The position numbers and the translations under genes are program-made. The notes beneath the pieces are model-generated. The model was not told the DNA's origin. It saw only the letters and a program-made list of their open reading frames with translations, and did no database searches. A stretch of 16,068 nt of DNA from DAOTTW01 sp034437615. Its GTDB lineage: Bacteria > Chloroflexota > Anaerolineae > Aggregatilineales > Phototrophicaceae. The stretch covers positions 1-16,068 of the forward strand of contig DAOTTW010000245.1 in NCBI GenBank assembly GCA_034437615.1, read 5' to 3'. Of this stretch, positions 6,595 to 13,301 are shown piece by piece. How positions within the stretch are numbered: the stretch's first letter is position 1; the number at the start of each line of letters is the position of its first letter.

Positions 6595-7562
6595 TGACCG
6601 ATTTAGCTGTGATTATCGTATCGTGGAATGTGCGTGATATGACGCTGGCGGCGCTGCGGACGTTGTACGTGGATTTAGAGGGCAGCGGCCTGGATGCCCG
6701 CGTGATCCTGCTGGATAACGCCTCTGAGGATGGCACCGTTGAAGCGGTACGTGCCCAATTCCCACAGACTGAGGTGATCGACAGCGCTGAAAACCTGGGC
6801 TTTGTACGCGGCAACAATCTGGTGATGCGCCGCCTGGGTTTGGATGGTTCAAAGGCGCAGGACGAATTGCCGAAAGCCACGTATCTGCTGAACCCAGACA
6901 CGCTGACGCAACCGGGGGCGACACGTGCTCTGTATGATGTGCTCTTCAGCCAGCCCGACATCGGCATGACGGGTGCACGCATGACCTACGGCGATGGCAG
7001 CTTTCAGCATTCGGCCTTTGTCTTTCCTGGCCTAACGCAGATTTGGGCTGAATTCTTCCCGACGCCGGGGCGCTTCGTGGAAGGTGGCTTCAACGGGCGC
7101 TATCCCAAAACGCTTTATCAGGGCAGCGAACCGTTTGACGTGGATTACATGCTTGGCGCGACCATGATGCTGCGCAGCAGCGTGATTTACGAGGTGGGTT
7201 TATTCGATGAAGCCTTCTTCATGTACTGCGATGATGTCGATTGGGGCTGGCGCATCCGTAGCGCGGGCTATCGCATCCTGTGCGTGCCACAGGCGCATGT
7301 GGTGCATCTCGGTGGGGCCAGCAGCAGCCAGGCTGCGCCGCGCTCTCAGCGCTATTTATGGGAAAGCCGCCTGACGCTTTTCCAGAAGCACCTGCCCGCC
7401 TGGAAATATGCGCTGGCGCTGCGCCTGATCCGGGCGGGGATGCGCCGCAAAATCGACCAGATACCACAGATGGACGTGCCCAACGACCAGCGTGCCGCCT
7501 ACCGTCAGAGCTACGAGGCGATCATCCAGCAGGCACAGCAGGCACAGCAAGCACAGGCATGA
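6594..7562 (+). CDS. Family 2 glycosyltransferase (rhamnosyltransferase-like)
   Basis: A 322-aa GT-A fold glycosyltransferase of family GT2. Motifs in order: LAVIIVSWN (4-12); LLDNASEDGT with the nucleotide-binding acidic residues (39-48); ENLGFVRGNN (66-75); LLNPDT (98-103), the metal-binding DXD equivalent with Asp102; and LGATMMLRSS followed by DDVDWGWR (213-220) holding the likely catalytic acid. This layout is common in rhamnosyl- and related transferases that build surface polysaccharide. There is no membrane helix, so it acts on the cytoplasmic face. Residues 311-322 are a Gln/Ala run. The ATG at 6594 shares one base with the lipoprotein stop (TGATG) and has AAGGAG 11 nt upstream, indicating translational coupling. 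Sugar donor and acceptor cannot be told from sequence. Confidence 0.94.
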   Translation: MTDLAVIIVSWNVRDMTLAALRTLYVDLEGSGLDARVILLDNASEDGTVEAVRAQFPQTEVIDSAENLGFVRGNNLVMRRLGLDGSKAQDELPKATYLLNPDTLTQPGATRALYDVLFSQPDIGMTGARMTYGDGSFQHSAFVFPGLTQIWAEFFPTPGRFVEGGFNGRYPKTLYQGSEPFDVDYMLGATMMLRSSVIYEVGLFDEAFFMYCDDVDWGWRIRSAGYRILCVPQAHVVHLGGASSSQAAPRSQRYLWESRLTLFQKHLPAWKYALALRLIRAGMRRKIDQIPQMDVPNDQRAAYRQSYEAIIQQAQQAQQAQA

Positions 7563-8335
7563 AGCCAGCCCCGCAGCCGCACCTGACCGCCATCATCATC
7601 AGCTACAACGAAGCCGAGCACATCCGGGCCTGCATCGACAGCCTGCAATTTGCCGATCATGTGCTGGTGTTTGATGCGTTCAGCGATGACGGCACGCCTG
7701 ATTTAGCGCGGCAGGCTGACGCCGCTGTGCTACAGCGCCCGTTTGACGATTTCGCGGCACAGCGCAACGCCGCATTAGACGCTGTGGCAGATCAGACGGA
7801 TTTTGTGCTGTTCGTGGATGCCGATGAGCGCGTGACGCCCGAACTCGCCGGCGAAATCCGCGCCGTGTTGCAGCAGACGGGTATTCGGCAGATCGCAGGC
7901 TGGCGCATCCCACGTCATAATTACATCTTCGGCAGGCTGACACGCGGCGCAGGCTGGTATCCCGATTATCAGACGCGGCTCTTGCGCGTGGGTGCGGCGC
8001 AATATGACCCCGCCAGGCGCGTGCATGAGGTCGTGCAGCTAGAGGGCGAACTCGGCACGCTGCAACATCACCTGACGCATTACAACTACAGCCATGTTCA
8101 GCAGTTCCGGGCCAAGCAGCGGCGCTACGTGCGCTATGACGCCGAGAGCTTGCAGCAGCAGGGCGTGCGCCCCAAACCCTACACGTACATCACGCAACCC
8201 TTGCGGCATTTCTGGTGGCGTTTCGTCACGCTCAGGGGCTACCGAGATGGCTGGCATGGCCTGCGCTTGTCGGCGTTGATGGCGTGGTATGAATTCCGCA
8301 AGTATTGGGTGCTGCGGGGCCTGCTGCGCCCCTGA
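7559..8335 (+). CDS. Family 2 glycosyltransferase (WaaE/KdtX-like)
   Basis: A 258-aa GT2 enzyme of the type annotated as WaaE/KdtX or lipopolysaccharide core glucosyltransferase. Motifs: LTAIIISYNEAEHI (9-22), DAFSDDGT (39-46), FAAQRNAAL (65-73), and FVDADER with the DXD acidic pair (85-91). Then come the family-typical GWRIPRHNYIFG (114-125), GWYPDYQTRLLR (132-143), RVHE (154-157) and a C-terminal region rich in Trp, Tyr and Arg (about 205-258) that may sit on the membrane surface. The ATG at 7559 overlaps the upstream TGA (ATGA), so the two transferases are coupled and probably act in one pathway. The frame stays open upstream to 7280, but homology begins at 7559. In a single-membrane organism the product is more likely a surface glycan or glycolipid than LPS core (inference). 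Confidence 0.93.
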   Translation: MKPAPQPHLTAIIISYNEAEHIRACIDSLQFADHVLVFDAFSDDGTPDLARQADAAVLQRPFDDFAAQRNAALDAVADQTDFVLFVDADERVTPELAGEIRAVLQQTGIRQIAGWRIPRHNYIFGRLTRGAGWYPDYQTRLLRVGAAQYDPARRVHEVVQLEGELGTLQHHLTHYNYSHVQQFRAKQRRYVRYDAESLQQQGVRPKPYTYITQPLRHFWWRFVTLRGYRDGWHGLRLSALMAWYEFRKYWVLRGLLRP

Positions 8336-8342
8336 TCTTATA

Positions 8343-8374
8343 GCGCCCTGGGCGCAATGCATTGCGCCCCTACA
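8343..8374. repeat. Palindromic intergenic repeat, possible bidirectional terminator
   Basis: GGGCGCAATGCATTGCGCCC at 8350-8369 is a perfect 20-bp palindrome, followed by CCTACA, the same ending as the hairpins at 4882-4891 and 163-168. GCGCCC at 8343-8348 also pairs with GGGCGC at 8350-8355, so two stems are mutually exclusive. It lies in the 58-bp gap between convergent genes (stops at 8335 and 8394), where a factor-independent or roadblock terminator for both strands is plausible, although no long T-run follows on either strand. Confidence 0.6.
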
Positions 8375-8393
8375 GATCACATTGCTTTCTGCG

Positions 8394-11300
8394 TTAGAAG
8401 TCGCCAACGGTGGCCGTCGGCGTCGGGTTCACCGGATCAAACGGGATGGCTGTAGCGTTGCCGCCCGTTGGCACCTGCACGACAGGTAGGGTCGGCGTCG
8501 CGCTGGGTATCAGGGTCGCGGTGGGCGTCAGCGTCGGCGTCAGGGTCGGCGTTGGCGTCGGCAATTCGTTATCCACTGTGACGGCGATGGTGGTCGAAAT
8601 CTCGCCGCCAGCCTGTGAGAAAGCCGTCAAGCGCAGGGTGTACTGGCCATTGGCCACCTCGGTTGTGTCCCATTGTGCGATCTGCGAGCCTGCGACGGCT
8701 TCTTGTGTCGCGCCACCAATGGAAATAAAGTTGTTCGGGTTCTGTGATGAGGCATAGGCCAGTTCCCAGCGCTCGAAGTTCGGCCCGGTGGCCTGCCCAG
8801 CAATAGGAACCGTCTCTTCGACGGCTTGGCCGGGTGAGGGGGCCTGGAACGCGACCTGTGGCAAGGGGTCACCCTGCTGGCAGGACGCTAGCGGCGCTTG
8901 TTGCAGGGGTAAGGCCACGCCGATGCGCTGTGCGTAACTGCGGCCTGCGGGCTGGTTGTTCAGGTAGGCCAGCGCGAAGGGGTCGTTATTCAGGTCTGCA
9001 AAGCGCTGTGTCACGACGTTATTGGGGCAGAAGTTATTCGCAATCTTGCCCGTCCAGGCGTCAATTTGCAACGTCTGCACAAATGGGTCGGCGTCCTGCG
9101 GTGGCAATTGCCCCTGCATAAACGTACCTGTGGTGACTGTCGGGCAGCCGTTATAGGGCTGCGTGCCTGTATCGGCGCAGTACTGCACGTCATTCAGCAC
9201 GCGCTGCGGTGGGCTGAACGAGCCGAAGTCACCCGCGTTTTCGATGGCTTCCTCTAGCACGCGGTTCCAGAGTGGCGCAGCCGCCGTGAAGCCGGATAGG
9301 TTGACCGTATCCTGGTCGTCTACGGTGCCCAACCACACGCCGACCACGCGGTTATTCGTGAAGCCCATCGTCCACAGGTCACGCCCGCCATCGGTGGTGC
9401 CCGTCTTTGCGCCGACGACATCCTGTGCTGAGATGCCAAGACGCGAGAGCGTGAGGTCGCTATTGACGCCGAAAACGGGCTGACGGGCGTTGTCATCGCT
9501 CAGGATATTCTGCAACAGATAGGCGACCTGCGGCGAGAGCACCTGCGCGGGTTCGTCTTCAAAGCCTAAGGGGGCCAACGGAACCGGATTATCGTTGCTG
9601 TCGGTGATGCTGAGGATGGTGCGCAGCGGTACGTAGCTGCCGCTATTGGCAATCGCCCCATAAGCCCGCATCAGGTCAATCAAGCGCACTTCGTTCGCGC
9701 CCAACGCAGCAGAGAGGCCCATGTTTTGCTGCAAGAAGTTGACATTCAAGCGTTCGGCGGTCTGACGGAATTGATCGAAGCCGATGATTTCCAGCGTTTT
9801 CACTGCGGGGACGTTGTAGCTGCGTTGCAGGCTATTGCGCAGTGTCGTCGGCCCGTGATAGATGCCGTCGTCATTTTGTGGCACGTAGATTTCATTGCCG
9901 ACCTGATAGCGTGACTCCACATCCCACAGGATAGAGGCCGGGGTCATGTAGTTGACGCCCTGATAGGTGAATTGGCCCCCTTCCAGCGCGGCAGCATACA
10001 GAATCGGCTTGATAACGGAGCCGGGCTGTTGATAGGTACGGGTGTTATCCACCTGCCCGTCGATCTCTTCATCGTTGAAGTCCGGGCTGCCGACCAGGGC
10101 CAGCACCGCGCCGCTGCGTGGGTCCGTCACCATGACGGACCCCGTGTTGACGCCATTGCGTGCCAGTTGATCGACGCGCTGCACCAGTAAGCTCTGGGCG
10201 CGTGCCTGTATGCGTGGTACCAGTGTCGTCTGCACCTCAAAGCCGCGCTGGAAGATGGCATCCGCGCCATAGGCGCGTACAAGCTGTTCTTCTACCAGAC
10301 GGACGAAGTGCGGATAATCGAACTGGGCATCGCGTGGCAGGTAGTTGCCCCCCTCCACGAAGGCGATTAAGGCGCTGATGGCCCCGGCGAAGGGATCATC
10401 GGGCGGGCCTAATAACCGGTCGTCCGTGCCCGCGACGGTTGTCTGTTGGTTGATGCAGAAGCGCTCGTTGCTATCGGCCCATTGGCCATGCTGAAAGTTC
10501 AAGCATTCGACTTCAATCATGCGTTCCATCACCACGCGCATCACGGCGAAGGCCTGGTCGCGCTGTGTGCTGACGACCGGGTTATTATCCGCCGGGGCGT
10601 TCAGGATGGCGGCTAGTAGCGCCCCCTCGGCCATGTTTAGCTCGGCGGCGGGCTTATCAAAGTAGAATTGTGCGGCGGCCTCTACGCCATAATTCTGATT
10701 GCCGAAGAACGTGTTATTCAGGTAAAGCTCCAGGATTTCGTTCTTGCTGTAATTCTGCGCGAGTTCGGTGGCCACCAGAATCTCGGTCAGCTTACGGTCC
10801 GCAGTGGTCGAACGATCTTGAATCACCAGGCTGCGTGCAACTTGCTGCGTGATGGTGCTGGCCCCTTCGACCACAGCGCCCGCTTGCAGGTTATTCACGA
10901 ATGCGCCGATGATACGCGGGATGGAGTAGCCGGGGTCCTCATAGAAGCTGGCGTTCTCTGATGAGATGACCGCGTGAAGCAGGAATGGCGACATCTCGCT
11001 GAGGTCAACGGGTTCGCGTGCGCCACCTTCGGCGCTGTTCAGTTCGACGATCAGATCACCGCTGGCGTCGAGAATACGCGCCGTCTGAAAATCGGGCTGG
11101 TAGCTTTCCAGCGATGCAATTTGCGCTGCAAACGGTTCGATGCGCTCTGGATACCAGACGAACACGATGTAGGCCGCGATGCCGCCGACCACCAATGCGC
11201 CCAGCGCGATCAACCCACCGACCAACAGCAGCAGCGTGCGCAAGAGCGATGAGCGCTGGCTGGCCTGCATCTCATCATAAGAACGGGCAGGCTGCGCGGC

Positions 11301-13022
11301 CTGCTGGCCTTGCTGCGCGGGTGCATCGGCAAGCGAACCGACGCCTGCGGGTTGGGTCTGGGATTGCAGCGTTCCTTGTTGGCCGACGGTCTGCATGTTC
11401 TGCACAGTGGGTTCGGCAGCCTGCAACGTATCGCGGAAGGCTGCATCACCGACCAGCGTGGCGTTTTCGTCGTACTGTGGTTGGCCGACACGCGGGACGG
11501 GCGTGCCGCCTGCGCCTGCGGGGTCGTATTGCGTGCCGCCGCTGAATTCACCCTGCTGGCTATCCTGTATCAGGGGCAGCGAACCGGGCAGCACTTCCAC
11601 CGGGTCGAGTTCGCCTGTGGCGGTGGGCGGTGATGCCGTGCGTTGCTGCTGTGCGTCTATACCTAATACATCTGATGCATCTGATGCATCTAATGGAACG
11701 GGCGGCTCGGCTTCAACCCACTGGTTTGATTGCGGGTCGAGTTGGTGCCAGCGCTGATTTTGCACGCCGAAGGCCCACCAGATGCCGCTATTGTCTTGCA
11801 GCATGTACTGGCGCTGCTGCGCCTGAAAATCGTCGTAGCTGATCTGGCCGCCATCGTACATCTGTGACAGGCGCAAGACGTTATCACGCGAAGCACGGAA
11901 GCGCTGCGCGAGGGCTTCTTGTTGTGGTGATAGCTGTGGTTGTTGCGGTTGCTGCGGCGCGAAGCGCTCGGTTTGTTCGGGCTGCTGGGTATCGCCTGCG
12001 TCTGGCGCTTGTTGCTCAGCACCGCGCAGCGCTTCGATCTGTTGGCGTGCGTAGGCTGCGGGGTCGTAGCCTTCTTCGCCGGGGCCGGGGACGCTGCCCG
12101 TTTGCTCGGCGGTGGCTTGTTGCTGCTGCTGACCTGTGCGCAGGGCACGCTCCGCCGGGGATAAATCGGACGTGTCCTCATCTTCATCTTTATCTTTATT
12201 TTTATCTTTATCTTTATCGTCTGCTGCTGCCTGCGCCTGGTCGTCGCCGCCTGTGGCTTGTTGCTGTGCTTGCTGCTCCAGGCTGGCCAGCGCCATGAAT
12301 TCGCCCATGCTGAAGGCGTCTTCCTCGGCGTCTTGCTGCGTGACTTCATCTAGCGCTGCCTCCACCTGATCGTAAGGCAGTACATCCTGATCGGCTGCTG
12401 GGCCTGCTTGATCTGCTTCTTGTTGCGCTTGCTGCTCTAGCTGATCGTAGGGCAGCACCTCGGCATCGTCTGTGGATGTCTCCGCTTGCGCTTGCTCTGA
12501 TTTTTCGGCCTGTGGTGGCTGTTGCTGCTGGAAGGTCAAATCTTCCGGGCGTGGGCCACTGGGCGTCTGGCGCTGCGTAAATTCGACATCCTCCGGGCGC
12601 GGGCCGCTGGGTTCTGCTGGCTGCTGTCGCCCTGCAAGCGTCAAATCTTCCGGGCGTGGACCGCTGGCCGTTTGCGATGGCTGGCTGGGTTTGCGTTGGC
12701 GCTGCTGCATGACCTCGGCCAGCAAATCCTCTGGTGATAGGTTCTGGAGGTTGCTGGTGCTGGGCGTCGTCGCTACTGGGCGTTGGCGCTCTTGTACTGG
12801 CAATTGGCTGTTGGTATCGAAAAGCGTATCTTCCGGCGCTGGCAGGTGCCAATCGGGGTCGGGGCCGGGTTCCTGTCGCACATCCTCTGGCAAGGCGCGC
12901 CGCCATTGGCTAGGTTGCTGTTGGGGCGTGGCTGCTCGCCATCTCGTCGGCGTCGAGGGTTGCCGCCATCCGCCCTGTAAGGGGGCTTGTTCCTCAGCAT
13001 TGTTTTCTGGACGATCTGACAT
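8394..13022 (-). CDS. Class A penicillin-binding protein with very long N-terminal tail
   Basis: A 1542-aa bifunctional peptidoglycan synthase, about twice the usual length. Residues 1-590 are a cytoplasmic Gln/Pro/Glu-rich tail without cysteine. It holds repeated PED motifs, a charged Lys/Asp run (270-283) and a small folded-looking segment (about 370-441) ending in WW and QWVEAEPP. One TM helix spans 593-622. The GT51 domain (about 648-835) retains Glu689 (SSENASF), EGASTITQQVARSL (719-732) and RKLTEILVATELAQNYSKNEILELYLNNTFFG with its Glu. The transpeptidase domain (about 958-1265) has SVIK (Ser1002), SYN (1068-1070) and KTGT (1206-1209), all intact. An Ig-like domain (about 1388-1484) and a Thr/Pro tail (1487-1538) close the protein. 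Six extracytoplasmic cysteines lie at 840, 856, 1282, 1293, 1332 and 1381. It should polymerise and cross-link glycan at the outer membrane face. The ATG at 13022 has only a weak ribosome site. Confidence 0.95.
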   Translation of the reverse strand: MSDRPENNAEEQAPLQGGWRQPSTPTRWRAATPQQQPSQWRRALPEDVRQEPGPDPDWHLPAPEDTLFDTNSQLPVQERQRPVATTPSTSNLQNLSPEDLLAEVMQQRQRKPSQPSQTASGPRPEDLTLAGRQQPAEPSGPRPEDVEFTQRQTPSGPRPEDLTFQQQQPPQAEKSEQAQAETSTDDAEVLPYDQLEQQAQQEADQAGPAADQDVLPYDQVEAALDEVTQQDAEEDAFSMGEFMALASLEQQAQQQATGGDDQAQAAADDKDKDKNKDKDEDEDTSDLSPAERALRTGQQQQQATAEQTGSVPGPGEEGYDPAAYARQQIEALRGAEQQAPDAGDTQQPEQTERFAPQQPQQPQLSPQQEALAQRFRASRDNVLRLSQMYDGGQISYDDFQAQQRQYMLQDNSGIWWAFGVQNQRWHQLDPQSNQWVEAEPPVPLDASDASDVLGIDAQQQRTASPPTATGELDPVEVLPGSLPLIQDSQQGEFSGGTQYDPAGAGGTPVPRVGQPQYDENATLVGDAAFRDTLQAAEPTVQNMQTVGQQGTLQSQTQPAGVGSLADAPAQQGQQAAQPARSYDEMQASQRSSLLRTLLLLVGGLIALGALVVGGIAAYIVFVWYPERIEPFAAQIASLESYQPDFQTARILDASGDLIVELNSAEGGAREPVDLSEMSPFLLHAVISSENASFYEDPGYSIPRIIGAFVNNLQAGAVVEGASTITQQVARSLVIQDRSTTADRKLTEILVATELAQNYSKNEILELYLNNTFFGNQNYGVEAAAQFYFDKPAAELNMAEGALLAAILNAPADNNPVVSTQRDQAFAVMRVVMERMIEVECLNFQHGQWADSNERFCINQQTTVAGTDDRLLGPPDDPFAGAISALIAFVEGGNYLPRDAQFDYPHFVRLVEEQLVRAYGADAIFQRGFEVQTTLVPRIQARAQSLLVQRVDQLARNGVNTGSVMVTDPRSGAVLALVGSPDFNDEEIDGQVDNTRTYQQPGSVIKPILYAAALEGGQFTYQGVNYMTPASILWDVESRYQVGNEIYVPQNDDGIYHGPTTLRNSLQRSYNVPAVKTLEIIGFDQFRQTAERLNVNFLQQNMGLSAALGANEVRLIDLMRAYGAIANSGSYVPLRTILSITDSNDNPVPLAPLGFEDEPAQVLSPQVAYLLQNILSDDNARQPVFGVNSDLTLSRLGISAQDVVGAKTGTTDGGRDLWTMGFTNNRVVGVWLGTVDDQDTVNLSGFTAAAPLWNRVLEEAIENAGDFGSFSPPQRVLNDVQYCADTGTQPYNGCPTVTTGTFMQGQLPPQDADPFVQTLQIDAWTGKIANNFCPNNVVTQRFADLNNDPFALAYLNNQPAGRSYAQRIGVALPLQQAPLASCQQGDPLPQVAFQAPSPGQAVEETVPIAGQATGPNFERWELAYASSQNPNNFISIGGATQEAVAGSQIAQWDTTEVANGQYTLRLTAFSQAGGEISTTIAVTVDNELPTPTPTLTPTLTPTATLIPSATPTLPVVQVPTGGNATAIPFDPVNPTPTATVGDF
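8484..8564 (-). repeat. Pro/Thr-coding low-complexity tract
   Basis: Degenerate GGCGTCAGCGTC-type units on the plus strand encode the TPTPTLTPTLTPT tail (about residues 1487-1513) of the penicillin-binding protein. Such tails act as flexible extracellular spacers. The DNA repeat is imperfect, which favours selection on the protein over recent slippage. Confidence 0.75.
11669..11695 (-). repeat. 9-bp tandem repeat, three units
   Basis: CATCTGATG is present twice exactly and once with one change (CATCTAATG), coding for the Asp-Ala-Ser repeat at residues 444-451 of the penicillin-binding protein. The near identity suggests recent slippage in the disordered tail. Confidence 0.75.
12171..12215 (-). 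repeat. Hexamer repeat coding for Lys/Asp run
   Basis: Degenerate TCTTTA/TCTTCA units on the plus strand encode alternating Asp-Lys then Asp-Glu residues (270-284) in the cytoplasmic tail of the penicillin-binding protein. The A/T-rich lysine codons stand out from the G/C-rich surroundings and suggest replication slippage. Confidence 0.7.
12540..12665 (-). repeat. Three-copy SGPRPED repeat in the tail of the penicillin-binding protein
   Basis: SGPRPED followed by Leu or Val occurs at residues 120, 139 and 155 of the penicillin-binding protein, 16-19 residues apart. The DNA copies are very alike (AAATCTTCCGGGCG on the plus strand in two of them). Looser PED motifs at residues 45, 63 and 97 extend the series upstream. 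Confidence 0.8.
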
Positions 13023-13078
13023 AGTTAGGCATCCGCTCTGGCTGAATTTAAGTAGAATCGGTAGACGCTATGGCAATT

Positions 13079-13084
13079 ATTATA
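13079..13084 (-). promoter_or_regulatory. -10 box (TATAAT) for the penicillin-binding protein gene
   Basis: The minus strand reads TATAAT here, about 57 nt before the start at 13022. At a 17-nt spacer the -35 is CGTACA (13102-13107), three of six matches to consensus. It lies next to the inverted repeat at 13092-13128. Confidence 0.4.
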
Positions 13085-13091
13085 GCGCAAG

Positions 13092-13128
13092 GTTGCAAAT
13101 GTGTACGCACACGTAATAAAATTGCAAC
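13092..13128. promoter_or_regulatory. Inverted repeat in the divergent promoter region, possible operator
   Basis: GTTGCAA (13092-13098) and TTGCAAC (13122-13128) form a perfect 7-bp inverted repeat. Between them GTGT and ACAC flank ACGC at 13101-13112. The block covers the -35 position of the penicillin-binding protein promoter, so a dimeric regulator bound here could control it. No regulator is identified. Confidence 0.3.
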
Positions 13129-13217
13129 GTATGCCGCCTATCAGTTTAGGCCATCCGACGCCATACGCCAATAGCTGACGCGAACCTGATGCTTGCAATA
13201 CCCTGCGCGCCCCCACC

Positions 13218-13261
13218 TTGACAGCCCGCGCTCGGCTCCGATATTCTGTGCCAGTTATAAT
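13218..13261 (+). promoter_or_regulatory. Promoter of the TPR gene pair
   Basis: TTGACA at 13218-13223 is a perfect -35, followed after 18 nt by TATTCT (13242-13247) as -10. A second, perfect TATAAT lies at 13256-13261, too far from TTGACA to pair with it but usable alone. Both lie 40-60 nt before the ATG at 13302. Confidence 0.45.
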
Positions 13262-13301
13262 GCATACCCCAAGCCGTAAACATAGCCAATAGCCAGGTCT
13301 T

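Noticed and set aside
7280..7558. Longer start for the second glycosyltransferase
   Set aside because: The extension is an out-of-frame reading of the first glycosyltransferase and lacks family similarity; the ATGA overlap at 7559 is the natural start.
12540..12665. CRISPR-like spaced repeats
   Set aside because: Three similar units with short spacers are explained by in-frame coding of SGPRPED motifs; no leader or cas gene is present.
10974..13116. Long plus-strand open frames inside the penicillin-binding protein gene (for example 11018-11545, 11864-12298, 12472-13116)
   Set aside because: They mirror the Gln/Pro-rich, G/C-biased coding strand, have Arg/Cys/Ser-rich composition without domains, and lie opposite a clear gene.
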